A stretch of 64,000 bases of DNA from DATGLG01 sp035294245. GTDB taxonomy: Bacteria; Pseudomonadota; Alphaproteobacteria; JACZXZ01. A model generated the notes under the pieces. That model had not been told where the DNA came from. It ran no database searches and saw only the letters and a program-made list of their open reading frames with translations. The stretch covers positions 1 through 64,000 of the forward strand of contig DATGLG010000017.1 in assembly GCA_035294245.1 (NCBI GenBank), given 5' to 3'. Both the position numbers and the translations under genes were made by a program. Of this stretch, positions 26,382-34,254 are shown one piece after another. Position 1 is the first letter of the stretch; each line of letters starts with the position of its first letter.

Positions 26382-27185
26382 GTGAAGAAGCGACGACCCG
26401 ACCACGCGCCACCGGATGGCGACTCGCCTGGCGAGGTGCCGCGGCCGCGCCTCGTCGCCGACAATACCGGCCTGCAGGCGAAGAATCTCGGCAAGCGCTT
26501 CAAGAAGCGTCCCGTCGTCCGCGACGTGAGTATCGCCGTCCAGCGCGGCGAGGCGGTCGGCCTCCTGGGTCCGAACGGTGCCGGCAAGACCACCTGCTTC
26601 TACATCATCACCGGTCTCATCTCGGCCGATTACGGCAACATCTATCTCGACGGGCACGACATCACTGAGCTGCCCATGTATCGCCGCGCGCGGCTCGGCA
26701 TCGGCTATCTGCCGCAGGAGCCGTCGATCTTCCGCGGCATGTCGGTCGAGCAGAACATCCGCGCCGTCCTCGAAGTGGTGGAGGACGACCGCGACAAGCG
26801 CGAGATCCTCCTCGACGACCTGCTTGCGGAATTCTCGATCACCCATCTGCGCCGCGCCCCCGCCCTCGCCCTCTCGGGCGGCGAGCGGCGGCGCTGCGAG
26901 ATCGCCCGCGCGCTCGCCTCGCAGCCGCATTTCATCCTCCTCGACGAGCCGCTCGCCGGCATCGATCCGATCGCGCTCAGCGACATCCGCGACCTCGTCT
27001 CCCATCTCAAGGATCGCGGCATCGGCGTGCTCATCACCGACCACAATGTGCGCGAGACGCTCGATATCGTCGACCGGGCCTACATCATCCATAACGGCCA
27101 GGTCCTGATGGAGGGCGCGCCCTCCGAGATCGTGGCGCACGAGGACGTGCGGCGCGTCTATCTCGGCGAGAAGTTCAGCCTGTAG
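26382..27185 (+). CDS. lptB: LPS export ABC transporter ATPase LptB
   Basis: 267 residues, with about 25 extra N-terminal residues (Lys/Arg-rich, KKRRPDHAPP). Walker A is GPNGAGKTT, signature LSGGERRR, Walker B FILLDEPLAGIDP, switch His in ITDHNVRET. LptB powers extraction of lipopolysaccharide with LptFG, which are not in this window. Start GTG 26382 follows AGGAG; the next gene rpoN starts 9 bases after the stop, as in many proteobacteria. Confidence 0.97.
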   Translation: MKKRRPDHAPPDGDSPGEVPRPRLVADNTGLQAKNLGKRFKKRPVVRDVSIAVQRGEAVGLLGPNGAGKTTCFYIITGLISADYGNIYLDGHDITELPMYRRARLGIGYLPQEPSIFRGMSVEQNIRAVLEVVEDDRDKREILLDDLLAEFSITHLRRAPALALSGGERRRCEIARALASQPHFILLDEPLAGIDPIALSDIRDLVSHLKDRGIGVLITDHNVRETLDIVDRAYIIHNGQVLMEGAPSEIVAHEDVRRVYLGEKFSL

Positions 27186-27193
27186 CGATCGCC

Positions 27194-28729
27194 ATGGCGA
27201 TCACCACGCGCCTCGATCTGCGGCAGTCCCAAGCGCTGGTGATGACGCCCCAGCTGCAGCAGGCGATCAAGCTGCTGCAGATGTCGAATCTCGAGCTCGC
27301 CGACTTCATCGAGCAGGAGCTCGAGCGCAACCCCCTGCTCGAGCGCGAGGATGCGGGCGAGGGCGGCGCATCGGCCGGCGACGGGGCCGCGGAGGCGGGC
27401 GAGGCCGCGGAGGGCGGTGCCGCCGCCGAAGCGGGGGAGCGGCCGCGCCAGGAGCTTGCCGAGCTCGGCGGCGACGCCCTCCTTGCCGGCGGCGGCGAGG
27501 CGCCCCTCGACACCGATTACGAGAACGTGTGGGACAGCGATCGCAGCGGCGGGGCCGAGCCCGACTCCTTTGCGAGCTGGGGGGCGGCGCGCGGCGGCAG
27601 CTTCGACGAGGGCGGTCACAGCCTCGAGCAGACGCTCTCGGCGACCGTCGGGCTGCGCGATCACCTTATCAGGCAGCTCAACATGGATCTCGCCGACCCC
27701 GTCGACCGCGTGATCGGCGCGCATCTCGTCGACCTCGTCGACGAGGCGGGATATCTCGCGGCCGATCTCGCGCAGGTGGCGCGGCAGCTCGGCTGCGGAG
27801 TCGAGCGCGTCGAGGCGACGCTCGCGCGGCTCCAGCAGCTCGACCCGCCGGGCGTCTTCGCACGCGACCTCAAGGAGTGCCTGGCGCTTCAGCTCCGCGA
27901 CCGCGGGCGCTTCGACCCCTGCATGGAGACGCTGCTCGCGCATCTCGATCTCGTCGCCAGGCGCGATTTCGCGAATCTGCGCAAGCTGTGCAACGTGTCG
28001 GGCGAGGATCTCGCCGAGATGCTGGTGGAGCTCAAGGCACTCGATCCCAAGCCGGGGCTCGCCTTCGATGCGACGATCGCACAGCCGGTAACGCCGGACG
28101 TCATCATGCGCCCGCATCCCGACGGCGGCTGGCAGATCGAGCTCAACAGCGAGAGCCTGCCGCGCGTGCTCGTCAATACCCAGTACTACGCGCGCGTGAG
28201 CCGCGAGATCAAGAGCAAGTCGGAGCGCGACTACCTCTCCGAGCAGTACCAATCGGCCAATTGGCTGATCAAGTCGCTGCACCAGCGCGCCACCACCATC
28301 CTCAAGGTGGCGACCGAGCTGGTGCGCCAGCAGGACGCCTTCTTCGCCCGCGGCGTGCAGCACCTGAAGCCGCTCGTGCTGCGCGACATCGCCGCCGCCA
28401 TCGACATGCACGAGAGCACGGTGAGCCGCGTCACCGCGAACAAATACATGGCCACACCACGCGGCGTGTTCGAGCTCAAATATTTCTTCACCGCCTCGAT
28501 CGCCAGCTCGGAAGGCGGGGCGGCGCATTCGGCGGAGGCCGTGCGCTTCCGCATCAAGACGCTTATCGAGGGCGAGCGGGCCGAGGCGGTGCTCTCCGAC
28601 GACCGGCTCGTCGAGATCCTGCGCGGCGAGGGCATCGATATCGCGCGGCGGACCGTCGCCAAGTACCGCGAGGCGCTCCGGATTCCCTCGTCGGTGCAGC
28701 GCCGGCGGCTCAAATCCCTGGTCCTATGA
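27194..28729 (+). CDS. rpoN: RNA polymerase sigma-54 factor
   Basis: 511 residues. Region I is Gln/Leu-rich (LRQSQALVMTPQLQQAIKLL and LERNPLLE), binding activators and core. An acidic, Ala/Gly-rich region II follows (about 55-140). The core-binding and DNA-binding domains end with the RpoN box ARRTVAKYR at 484-492, which contacts the -24 element. It recognises -24/-12 promoters for nitrogen and other regulons. Followed by hpf and ptsN, the conserved rpoN neighbourhood. Confidence 0.98.
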   Translation: MAITTRLDLRQSQALVMTPQLQQAIKLLQMSNLELADFIEQELERNPLLEREDAGEGGASAGDGAAEAGEAAEGGAAAEAGERPRQELAELGGDALLAGGGEAPLDTDYENVWDSDRSGGAEPDSFASWGAARGGSFDEGGHSLEQTLSATVGLRDHLIRQLNMDLADPVDRVIGAHLVDLVDEAGYLAADLAQVARQLGCGVERVEATLARLQQLDPPGVFARDLKECLALQLRDRGRFDPCMETLLAHLDLVARRDFANLRKLCNVSGEDLAEMLVELKALDPKPGLAFDATIAQPVTPDVIMRPHPDGGWQIELNSESLPRVLVNTQYYARVSREIKSKSERDYLSEQYQSANWLIKSLHQRATTILKVATELVRQQDAFFARGVQHLKPLVLRDIAAAIDMHESTVSRVTANKYMATPRGVFELKYFFTASIASSEGGAAHSAEAVRFRIKTLIEGERAEAVLSDDRLVEILRGEGIDIARRTVAKYREALRIPSSVQRRRLKSLVL

Positions 28730-28855
28730 AAGACTTGCGGCCGGCCGCTCGGTGCGCTTGACTAGTCCCGTCGGGCTATCTATGGTCCGGCGCCTTCAAG
28801 ACGGGGCATCCGGCCGGACCGCGTTGACAATGACTGTTCGGCAGACAGATCGATC

Positions 28856-29434
28856 ATGAAGGTTTCCGTGTCAGGCAAGCAAATCGACGTGGGCGACGCA
28901 TTGCGCGTTCACGCCGAAGAGAGCCTTGCGGGTGTAGTCGACAAGTATTTCGGCAATGCTCTCGATGCGCATGTGGTGGTCTCGCGCGAGGCTCACCTGT
29001 ACCGCGTCGACATCGCCGTGCATGTCGGTCGCAACATTCTCGTGCAGGCGCACGCCGAAGCGGACCAGCCCTATCCGGCGTTCGATTCGGCCGCCGAGCG
29101 CATCGGCAAGCGGCTTCGCCGCTACAAGCGGCGGCTTCGCGATCACCACAAGCAGCTCGGCCAGGCGATGGCCGAGACGGATGCGCGGCAATACATCCTG
29201 GCCGCGGAGGGCGAGCGGGACGAGGAGCTCAAGGATGGTGACAAACCTGTGATCATCGCCGAGCTCACGACGCCGATTCATACGATGACGGTAGGTGAGG
29301 CGGTCATGCGCCTCGATCTCGCCGAGCTTCCCGCCATGATGTTCCGCAACAGCGCCCATGGCGGCCTCAACATGGTCTATCGCCGGCCGGACGGAAACAT
29401 CGGTTGGATCGATCCCCGCGGCGGCGCCAAGTGA
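28856..29434 (+). CDS. hpf: Ribosome hibernation promoting factor, long form
   Basis: 192 residues. The N-terminal S30AE domain starts MKVSVSGKQIDVGDALRVH and contains FDSAAERIGKRLRRYKRRL; the C-terminal domain from about 130 (EAVMRLDLAELPAMMFRN, NMVYRRPDGNIGWIDPR) is the ribosome-dimerisation module of long HPF. It inactivates ribosomes as 100S dimers in stationary phase. A TTGACA hexamer lies at 28824-28829 in the 126-base gap after rpoN, but I see no convincing -10. ptsN follows 23 bases later. Confidence 0.97.
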   Translation: MKVSVSGKQIDVGDALRVHAEESLAGVVDKYFGNALDAHVVVSREAHLYRVDIAVHVGRNILVQAHAEADQPYPAFDSAAERIGKRLRRYKRRLRDHHKQLGQAMAETDARQYILAAEGERDEELKDGDKPVIIAELTTPIHTMTVGEAVMRLDLAELPAMMFRNSAHGGLNMVYRRPDGNIGWIDPRGGAK

Positions 29435-29457
29435 GCCGCGGCGTCAGAGGAGAAATA

Positions 29458-29922
29458 ATGGATATCGGCGATCTCATCACGCTCGAGGGCGTGCTGCCGC
29501 ATTTGCGGGTCACCAGCAAGAAGCAGGCGCTGCAGGAGCTCGCGAAGCGCGCCGCCGAGCTCACGGCGCTCCCCGAGCGAACGATCTACGATGTGCTCTT
29601 CGAGCGCGAGCGCCTCGGCACCACGGGGGTCGGCAACGGCATCGCCATTCCCCACGGCAAGCTCGCGGGCCTCTCGCGCATCCACGGGCTCTTTGCGCGG
29701 CTCGACACGCCGATCAATTTCGAGGCGATCGACGAGCAGCCCGTCGACCTCATCTTTCTTCTCCTCGCTCCCGAGCAGGCGGGGGCCGATCACCTCAAGG
29801 CGCTCGCGCGCATCTCGCGCCTCCTGCGCGACCGCTCGATCTGCGAGAAGCTGCGCGGCGCCGACACGGCGGAAGCCGTCTACGCCCTTCTCACCGATTC
29901 GGCGGCGAGCCGCGCCGCGTAA
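29458..29922 (+). CDS. ptsN: Nitrogen-regulatory phosphotransferase EIIA (PtsN)
   Basis: 154 residues from ATG 29458, preceded by GAGGAGAAATA. The EIIA-Ntr fold carries the phosphorylated His66 in GIAIPHGKLAG. The segment DEQPVDLIFLLLAPEQAGADHL is conserved. It receives phosphate from PtsP-NPr and regulates potassium and nitrogen/carbon functions by protein contacts. Position after rpoN-hpf is canonical. Confidence 0.97.
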   Translation: MDIGDLITLEGVLPHLRVTSKKQALQELAKRAAELTALPERTIYDVLFERERLGTTGVGNGIAIPHGKLAGLSRIHGLFARLDTPINFEAIDEQPVDLIFLLLAPEQAGADHLKALARISRLLRDRSICEKLRGADTAEAVYALLTDSAASRAA

Positions 29923-29967
29923 GGACCAGCACCGGCCGCCGCCGCTCGGCGCGCCGCGCAACGCCGC

Positions 29968-30186
29968 TCAATGCACGCTGACGGGCTCGAGGTCGTGCTG
30001 CCGGAGGGCGGCGAAGGCGAGTTCGCGCGTCGCCATCACGCCGAGGCGCGTGCCGTCGGCGGCGTGGACGGCGAAGGCGGTGACGCCGTCCTCGGTGATC
30101 TTCTTCACATAGGCGATGTCCTGAATGCCGAGCGCGTGGAGCTCCTGCGACGTCAAGTGGCGCAGATCATTGATGGCATTGTTCAT
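29968..30186 (-). CDS. DUF1150 family small protein
   Basis: 72 residues (MNNAINDLRHLTSQELHALG start). The DUF1150 pattern LGIQDIAYVK and GTRLGVMATRELAFAALRQHDLEP covers the protein. Function unknown; in alphaproteobacteria this family is typically found next to a small heat-shock protein gene, as here (hsp20 is about 50 bases upstream). Likely co-transcribed with hsp20. Confidence 0.9.
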   Translation of the reverse strand: MNNAINDLRHLTSQELHALGIQDIAYVKKITEDGVTAFAVHAADGTRLGVMATRELAFAALRQHDLEPVSVH

Positions 30187-30236
30187 GGCTGATCCTTTCG
30201 TGCCGGGGCGCCGAGCCGAGCCGCGGGCTGCCGAGC

Positions 30237-30698
30237 TCACTCGGAAGCGACCTCGATGGTCTCGGGCTTGCGGGCCTGCCGCTTCGGCGCCGCGTCGATC
30301 TTGATGGTGCGGACTCGGTTGGCGGCCGGCGGCCGGCGCAGGTCGACATGGAGCAGGCCATTGTCGAGATGGGCGCGCACGACCTCGATGCCGTCCGCGA
30401 GAATGAAGCTGCGATGGAATTGCCGCGCCGCGATCCCGCGGTGGAGATAGACGCGGCTCTTGTCGTCCTCGGATTGCTTGCCGCGGATGACGAGCTGGTT
30501 GTCCTCGAGCTGGATCGAGAGATCGCTCTCGGCGAATCCGGCGACGGCCAGGGTGATGCGCAGGCCGTCGGGCCCGCGCTGCTCGATATTGTAGGGGGGA
30601 TAGCCGTCGGCGGCGGCCTTCGACACCCGCTCGAGGGCCTGCTCGAACTGATCGAAGCCGAGGAGCAGCGGGCTGTTGAAAAGGGAGAGGCGAGTCAT
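30237..30698 (-). CDS. Hsp20 small heat-shock protein
   Basis: 153 residues with an alpha-crystallin domain at about 40-130: LRITLAVAGFAESDLSIQLE, LVIRGKQ, the HRSFILADGIEVVRAHLDNG region and the GLLHV strand. The N-terminus MTRLSLFNSPLLLGFDQFE matches the IbpA-like class A proteins of alphaproteobacteria. The C-terminal IxI-like anchor is represented by IKIDA. ATP-independent holdase. ATG is preceded by GAGGAGG. A possible heat-shock promoter lies upstream. Confidence 0.96.
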   Translation of the reverse strand: MTRLSLFNSPLLLGFDQFEQALERVSKAAADGYPPYNIEQRGPDGLRITLAVAGFAESDLSIQLEDNQLVIRGKQSEDDKSRVYLHRGIAARQFHRSFILADGIEVVRAHLDNGLLHVDLRRPPAANRVRTIKIDAAPKRQARKPETIEVASE

Positions 30699-30787
30699 CC
30701 GGCAACCTCCTCGATGCGAGCGAGTCGCGGTCTGGGTCCGTTCCCGGCACCCGGGCGCGGCGGCCCAAGCGGCGCCACCGCAGGATT

Positions 30788-30817
30788 TATGTGGGCAAGA
30801 GCGAGGGAGGTATCAAG
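30788..30817 (-). promoter_or_regulatory. Possible RpoH-type promoter upstream of hsp20
   Basis: On the minus strand CTTGATA (30811-30817) and CCCACATA (30788-30795) are separated by 15 bases, similar to the sigma-32 pattern CTTGAAA / CCCCATNT. It would give a leader of about 80 bases, long enough for a thermosensor, though no clear ROSE fold was identified. Confidence 0.4.
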
Positions 30818-30939
30818 GGTGCCGCGGCCGGGCCGGACGGCGCTGCGGCGCGTCTTGTGCGCCGCAGAAGAAGGGCGCGGGCAATCCCTTCCGGTCGCCG
30901 CCGCCCGCAGCCAGGCGGGCGGCGCCGGCTCGGCACATG

Positions 30940-30960
30940 CCGGCGGCGCGGCGCCGCCGG
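30940..30960 (-). terminator. Strong GC hairpin after the 139-residue secreted-protein gene
   Basis: CCGGCGGCG (30940-30948) and CGCCGCCGG (30952-30960) form a perfect 9-base stem with a 3-base loop, 10 bases past the stop of the minus-strand gene ending at 30971. No T-run follows, so termination would be weak or need Rho. Confidence 0.4.
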
Positions 30961-30970
30961 CGTGAGGAGG

Positions 30971-31390
30971 CTACATCGCGCCTTTGAGGGCGTTCTCGGC
31001 CGCGGTCGCATCCCGCTGGGCGGTCTCGAGCTTCTTTGCGCGCAGCCCCGCCCGGGCCTTGGCGAGGGCGGTGCGCAGGCTCTTCTTCTTGGCCGCGTCC
31101 GTGGTGTCGGGAATGGCGCCGTTGCCCTGATCCTTGCAGGGATTGAGCTGGGCGGCGTCGAAGCCCTTGCCCTTGGGGCCGACGAGGCAATTGATCACGT
31201 GATGGAGGTGCATCTGCGCGCCTTTGAGATCCTTGGCCTGCGCCGCGAAGCCCGCATGCTGGGCGGCCGTCGATACCTCCTTGGCGACATCGGCCTGGGC
31301 GGATGCCGGCGTGGCGGAGACGAGGAGCGCGAAGGCCGCACCGGCCATGGCCAATCCGGCCCCTTTAGCGAGCGTATGCGTGAAACCCAT
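30971..31390 (-). CDS. Small secreted helical protein, unknown function
   Basis: 139 residues. A clear signal peptide (KGAGLAMAGAAFALLVSATP then ASAQA cleavage near residue 32). The mature part begins with Ala-rich helix, has HAGFAAQAKDLKGAQMHLHH, and two cysteines (Cys68 in INCLVG and Cys85 in NPCKDQG) that could form a disulfide. The C-terminal half is Lys/Ala-rich and helical. I do not recognise a named family; the His-rich MHLHHVINCLVG region recalls small periplasmic helical-bundle proteins. Periplasmic location is inferred. Confidence 0.7.
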   Translation of the reverse strand: MGFTHTLAKGAGLAMAGAAFALLVSATPASAQADVAKEVSTAAQHAGFAAQAKDLKGAQMHLHHVINCLVGPKGKGFDAAQLNPCKDQGNGAIPDTTDAAKKKSLRTALAKARAGLRAKKLETAQRDATAAENALKGAM

Positions 31391-31688
31391 AATCCCCTCC
31401 TTGGGAGCGTTGAAGCTGTCGGTGACAGGGTGACAGGAGGCACGTGAAGGATAATGCCGTTTCGCCGCGCCCGTTCCCTCCCGATCGCGCGCGAGCCGGG
31501 CGAGGTTAACATGAGTTGCGCCCGCTGGGGAGGCCCGCCTCCCGCCGGCGCGGTCACATGCGCGCGAGGTTCGTGGGCGGGCCGGCGGAGCCGCTTTGCC
31601 GGCCGTGTCGGGAGCGGTTGACGCGGCCGCCGCTCAGGGTGGAAGCTAAACGGGGTGTCGCCCGCTTTCGCGGGTGGAGGGTGATGTT
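31391..31688. other. Intergenic region between divergent genes
   Basis: About 298 bases separating the secreted-protein gene (minus) and the Gre-family gene (plus). It must hold both promoters. A tandem GGTGACAGG repeat (around 31420-31437) is visible near the minus-strand start; no convincing -35/-10 pair or additional gene was found. Confidence 0.5.
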
Positions 31689-32198
31689 GTGAGCCGAGCC
31701 TTTGTCAAGGATTCCGACGAGAACCCGCGGCCGGAAGACGAGCTCAACCTTCCGCCGCTCGAGGGGCCCGTGCTGCTCACGCCGGCGGGCCTGGCCCGGC
31801 TCGAGGAGCGGCTCCATCACGCCCAGGGCGAGGTCGCGCGCTATCGCGGCGAGGAATCCCCCGACGGCAAGCTCGCCTATCTCCGCGCCCTGCGCGAGCT
31901 GCGCCTGCTCGAGCAGCAGCGCGGCGCCGCCGTCGTCGTCGATCCCGCCCAGCATGGCGAGCATGCCGACACCGCCGCCTTCGGCGCCCACGTGACCGTC
32001 GAGGACGAGGAGGGCAATTCCCGGACCTATGTGCTCGTCGGCGAGGTGGAGGCCGATCCGGCCAAGGGGCTCATCAATGTGAAATCGCCGCTCGCCGAAG
32101 CCCTGCTCGGCCAGCGGGTGGGCGACACGGTCACCTGGCGCCGCCCGGCCGGCGAAGTGACCCTGACGATTACCGCCATCGAGTACCCCGAGCGGTGA
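31689..32198 (+). CDS. GreA/GreB-family transcription factor with altered coiled-coil tip
   Basis: 169 residues from GTG 31689, giving (M)SRAFVKDSDENP, the start typical of alphaproteobacterial GreB-like proteins. The N-terminal coiled coil is LLTPAGLARLEERLHHAQGE to LRELRLLEQQRG. The C-terminal FKBP-like domain carries YVLVGEVEADPAKGLINV, SPLAEALLGQRVGD and GEVTLTITAIEY. True Gre factors have an acidic tip with conserved D and E that aids transcript cleavage; here the tip reads EESPDGKLAYL, so cleavage activity may be changed. The stop overlaps the rlpA-like frame. Confidence 0.88.
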   Translation: MSRAFVKDSDENPRPEDELNLPPLEGPVLLTPAGLARLEERLHHAQGEVARYRGEESPDGKLAYLRALRELRLLEQQRGAAVVVDPAQHGEHADTAAFGAHVTVEDEEGNSRTYVLVGEVEADPAKGLINVKSPLAEALLGQRVGDTVTWRRPAGEVTLTITAIEYPER

Positions 32199-32224
32199 CG
32201 CCCCCGCCCGCACATCCCGGCGGG

Positions 32225-32656
32225 ATGCGTATGGGCAGCGCGCGCCGCCGCGGCGCGCCCCTCTGGCTGCTGCTGCTGATCTGCGGGCTTTCCGCCTGCA
32301 CGGCGGCGCCTCCCCCATCGTCCTCACCCGCGGGCGAGCGGCCCTCCTTCTCCGAGACGGGGACCGCCTCCTGGTATGGCCGCTCCCATCAGGGCCGCAA
32401 GACGGCAAGCGGCGAGGCCTTCGACATGCGGGCGATGACGGCGGCCCATCCCAGCCTGCCCTTCGGCACCGTGGTGCGGGTGACCAATCTCGCCAATGGC
32501 CGGATGGTCAAGGTCCGCGTCAATGATCGCGGCCCCTATGGCCGCGGCCGCGTCATCGACCTCTCCGCCGAGGCCGCCCAGGCTCTGGGCATGACCGTGG
32601 ACGGCACGGCGCAGGTGCGCATCGAGGTCTTCGCCTCCGACCAGCCGGGAAGCTGA
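32225..32656 (+). CDS. rlpA: RlpA-like septal/peptidoglycan lipoprotein
   Basis: About 143 residues from ATG 32225 (ATG 32231 and GTG 32195 also in frame). A lipoprotein signal ends LLLICGLSAC, with the lipidated Cys following LSA. The double-psi beta-barrel starts at GTASWYGRSHQGRKTASGE, continues LPFGTVVRVTN and VRVNDRGPYGRGRVIDLS, the RlpA hallmark. The SPOR domain of longer RlpA proteins is missing. The family includes lytic transglycosylases acting on denuded glycans at the septum. Confidence 0.92.
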   Translation: MRMGSARRRGAPLWLLLLICGLSACTAAPPPSSSPAGERPSFSETGTASWYGRSHQGRKTASGEAFDMRAMTAAHPSLPFGTVVRVTNLANGRMVKVRVNDRGPYGRGRVIDLSAEAAQALGMTVDGTAQVRIEVFASDQPGS

Positions 32657-32760
32657 GCATCCGAGCCGGCGCGGCGGCCGGTGAGGGTTTGTTAACCACG
32701 CAGCGCTAGGGTTTGAGGCCGAGAGCGTCCTGACGCTTGGATTGAATCGCCATCCTGATT

Positions 32761-32823
32761 TCGTCATTCCCGCATCAGCGGGAATCCGCGACTCCCGGGC
32801 CCCGCTTGCGCGGGGGCGACGAC
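32761..32823 (+). repeat. Dispersed hairpin repeat, copy 2 of 3
   Basis: Starts TCGTCATTCCCGCATCAGC, continues GGGAATCCGCG, then CGGGCCCCGCTTGCGCGG and GGGCGACGAC. Same two-hairpin layout and orientation as the copies at 13298 and 38681. It lies in the 229-base gap between rlpA and the next gene. Confidence 0.8.
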
Positions 32824-32885
32824 CGTGATGCCTCAACCCAAGCGCAGTCGCTCTGGCGATCCCTTGCACGGGCCCGGCAGTCTCC

Positions 32886-33536
32886 ATGCGGAGCGAGACA
32901 CCTTTTTACCTCCGACACGCGAACCTTCCGACGGCGCTGCGCGCCGCGGCCCTGATCGTTGCCTTGCTATTGGCGCCGGGCTTCGGCCGGGCCGCCGCCC
33001 CCGAGCCCCTCAACGGCTTCGGCAACATCCCCTTCGGCAGCGCCGCCGACAGCGCCCTCCGCCTCAACAACGGCAACGGCACGCTCACCAAGAACGGCGA
33101 CCGCACCTCGACCCTCGCCTATTCCGCCCTGGTCGCCGGGCTCGATTTCCAGGTCGTGCAGAATTACGACGCGCAGGGCCGCGCCACCAATGCCCGGCTC
33201 AGCTACAGCTCCCTCGAGCGTGCCGACAACTGCACCGCGCGCTTCCAATACGTGCTCAACCTGATCGTCCAGCGCTACGGCAAGCCCACCAGCATCCCGG
33301 CACCGCGGCACGAGGACAGCGGCGGCACCTCCTTCGACCGCTATCCCTATGAATTCGCCCTCGCCAACAAGACCGCCATCCGCGCCGAGCTCGAGGTCTC
33401 CTATCCCACGCCGAAGCCGGAGGCTGCGAGCGGCAAGGGCCCGTCCGCCGCCGGCGCGGGCGCCGGGGCGACGCCGCCCCCCGGCTGCCGCATCACCCTC
33501 GACTACCTGCCGGCGGGCTGGGCTGCTCATTTGTGA
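32886..33536 (+). CDS. Secreted protein of unknown function
   Basis: 216 residues with a signal peptide (LRAAALIVALLLAPGFGRAAA, cleavage near 37). The mature part includes NGFGNIPFGSAADSALRLNNG, a pattern of alternating strands, two Cys (one in RADNCTAR, one in PPGCRIT) that may pair, and an Ala/Gly/Pro-rich insert near 180-195 before the final strand. Likely periplasmic. The start motif (GF-x-x-IPFG) recalls small periplasmic proteins that begin with a short conserved region after the signal, but I cannot name a family. Confidence 0.7.
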   Translation: MRSETPFYLRHANLPTALRAAALIVALLLAPGFGRAAAPEPLNGFGNIPFGSAADSALRLNNGNGTLTKNGDRTSTLAYSALVAGLDFQVVQNYDAQGRATNARLSYSSLERADNCTARFQYVLNLIVQRYGKPTSIPAPRHEDSGGTSFDRYPYEFALANKTAIRAELEVSYPTPKPEAASGKGPSAAGAGAGATPPPGCRITLDYLPAGWAAHL

Positions 33537-33772
33537 ATCCGGGCGCCCTCCCGGGCCGCTTGGCGGCACCTGTCTCGCTAATCATTCGCCTTGCGCAATA
33601 AGATGCCGCAGCGACGATTTGCCGCGCCGTGGTTTCGCGGCGGTGCCGGGCTTTCCCGTGCTCTGCTTGCCCGGCTGGTCAGGCTTGCGCGAGCGTCACT
33701 TGTCGCTCGGCTCTCACCGCCTAAATCAGCCCCCAGACAACGGAACGAATGTCAGAGACAAGGGGATAAGCG

Positions 33773-33946
33773 ATGTGTCGCCGCCATTGGGCCGCCTGGA
33801 TTCTCGTGCTCGTATTTCTCGTCGGTCTCGCCGGGGTGTCCTTCGCGAAGCGGACCAGCCCCGGCCCCTCCATGGACGACGTGCTGCGCCACAGCCGGAT
33901 GGTGCCCTACGATCGCGACGGCGCCTGGGCGCCGAACGATCTCTGA
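33773..33946 (+). CDS. Small secreted or membrane-anchored peptide (57 residues)
   Basis: Reads MCRRHWAAWILVLVFLVG then LAGVSFAKRTSPGP and ends DRDGAWAPNDL. A signal-peptide-like N-terminus is followed by a roughly 30-residue polar tail. ATG is preceded by AAGGGGATAAGCG, a good Shine-Dalgarno. Too short for routine gene calling. No homology recognised; support is the ribosome site, signal peptide and the position between two clear genes. Confidence 0.55.
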   Translation: MCRRHWAAWILVLVFLVGLAGVSFAKRTSPGPSMDDVLRHSRMVPYDRDGAWAPNDL

Positions 33947-34254
33947 GGAATTAGCCGCCGAATTCTCGTTCCGGACCTTGCCGCGAGGCGTGGAGGGGCG
34001 ATATAGCGCGCGGCTCCTGCTGACGCCGCCTCCCTCTCTTTGCTCCACCTCACCCTCGTCGCGCCATCGACGCCTCCTTAACGGGGCGCCGATCGCTCCT
34101 TGCCCTCACCGCCCCAAATGGGGCGGAGAGGGTCGGGGAGAGGTGGGGGAGAGAGAGCTGGACGTGCTACACTGAGGCGCTGCCGTCACGGGAGGGGGAG
34201 GAGCGCACGCCGCGGCGCGGGGAACGGCGTTGCGTCGAAATTCGGGGATTCGTC
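33947..34254. other. Intergenic region upstream of the RND efflux operon
   Basis: No gene recognised. It contains a perfect hairpin (34109-34126) and a purine-rich stretch before the adaptor gene start. It likely holds the efflux operon promoter, which I could not localise. Confidence 0.5.
34109..34126. repeat. Palindrome CCGCCCC-AAAT-GGGGCGG
   Basis: Perfect 7-base arms with a 4-base loop inside the pattern CCCTCACCGCCCC / GGGGCGGAGAGGG, a layout common to small intergenic repeats of proteobacteria. It lies 128 bases before the adaptor gene. It could end the upstream transcript or be a regulator site. Confidence 0.4.

Noticed and set aside
33591..34175. A 194-codon plus-strand frame
   Set aside because: No ribosome site or domain; it overlaps the better-supported small secreted peptide in another frame.
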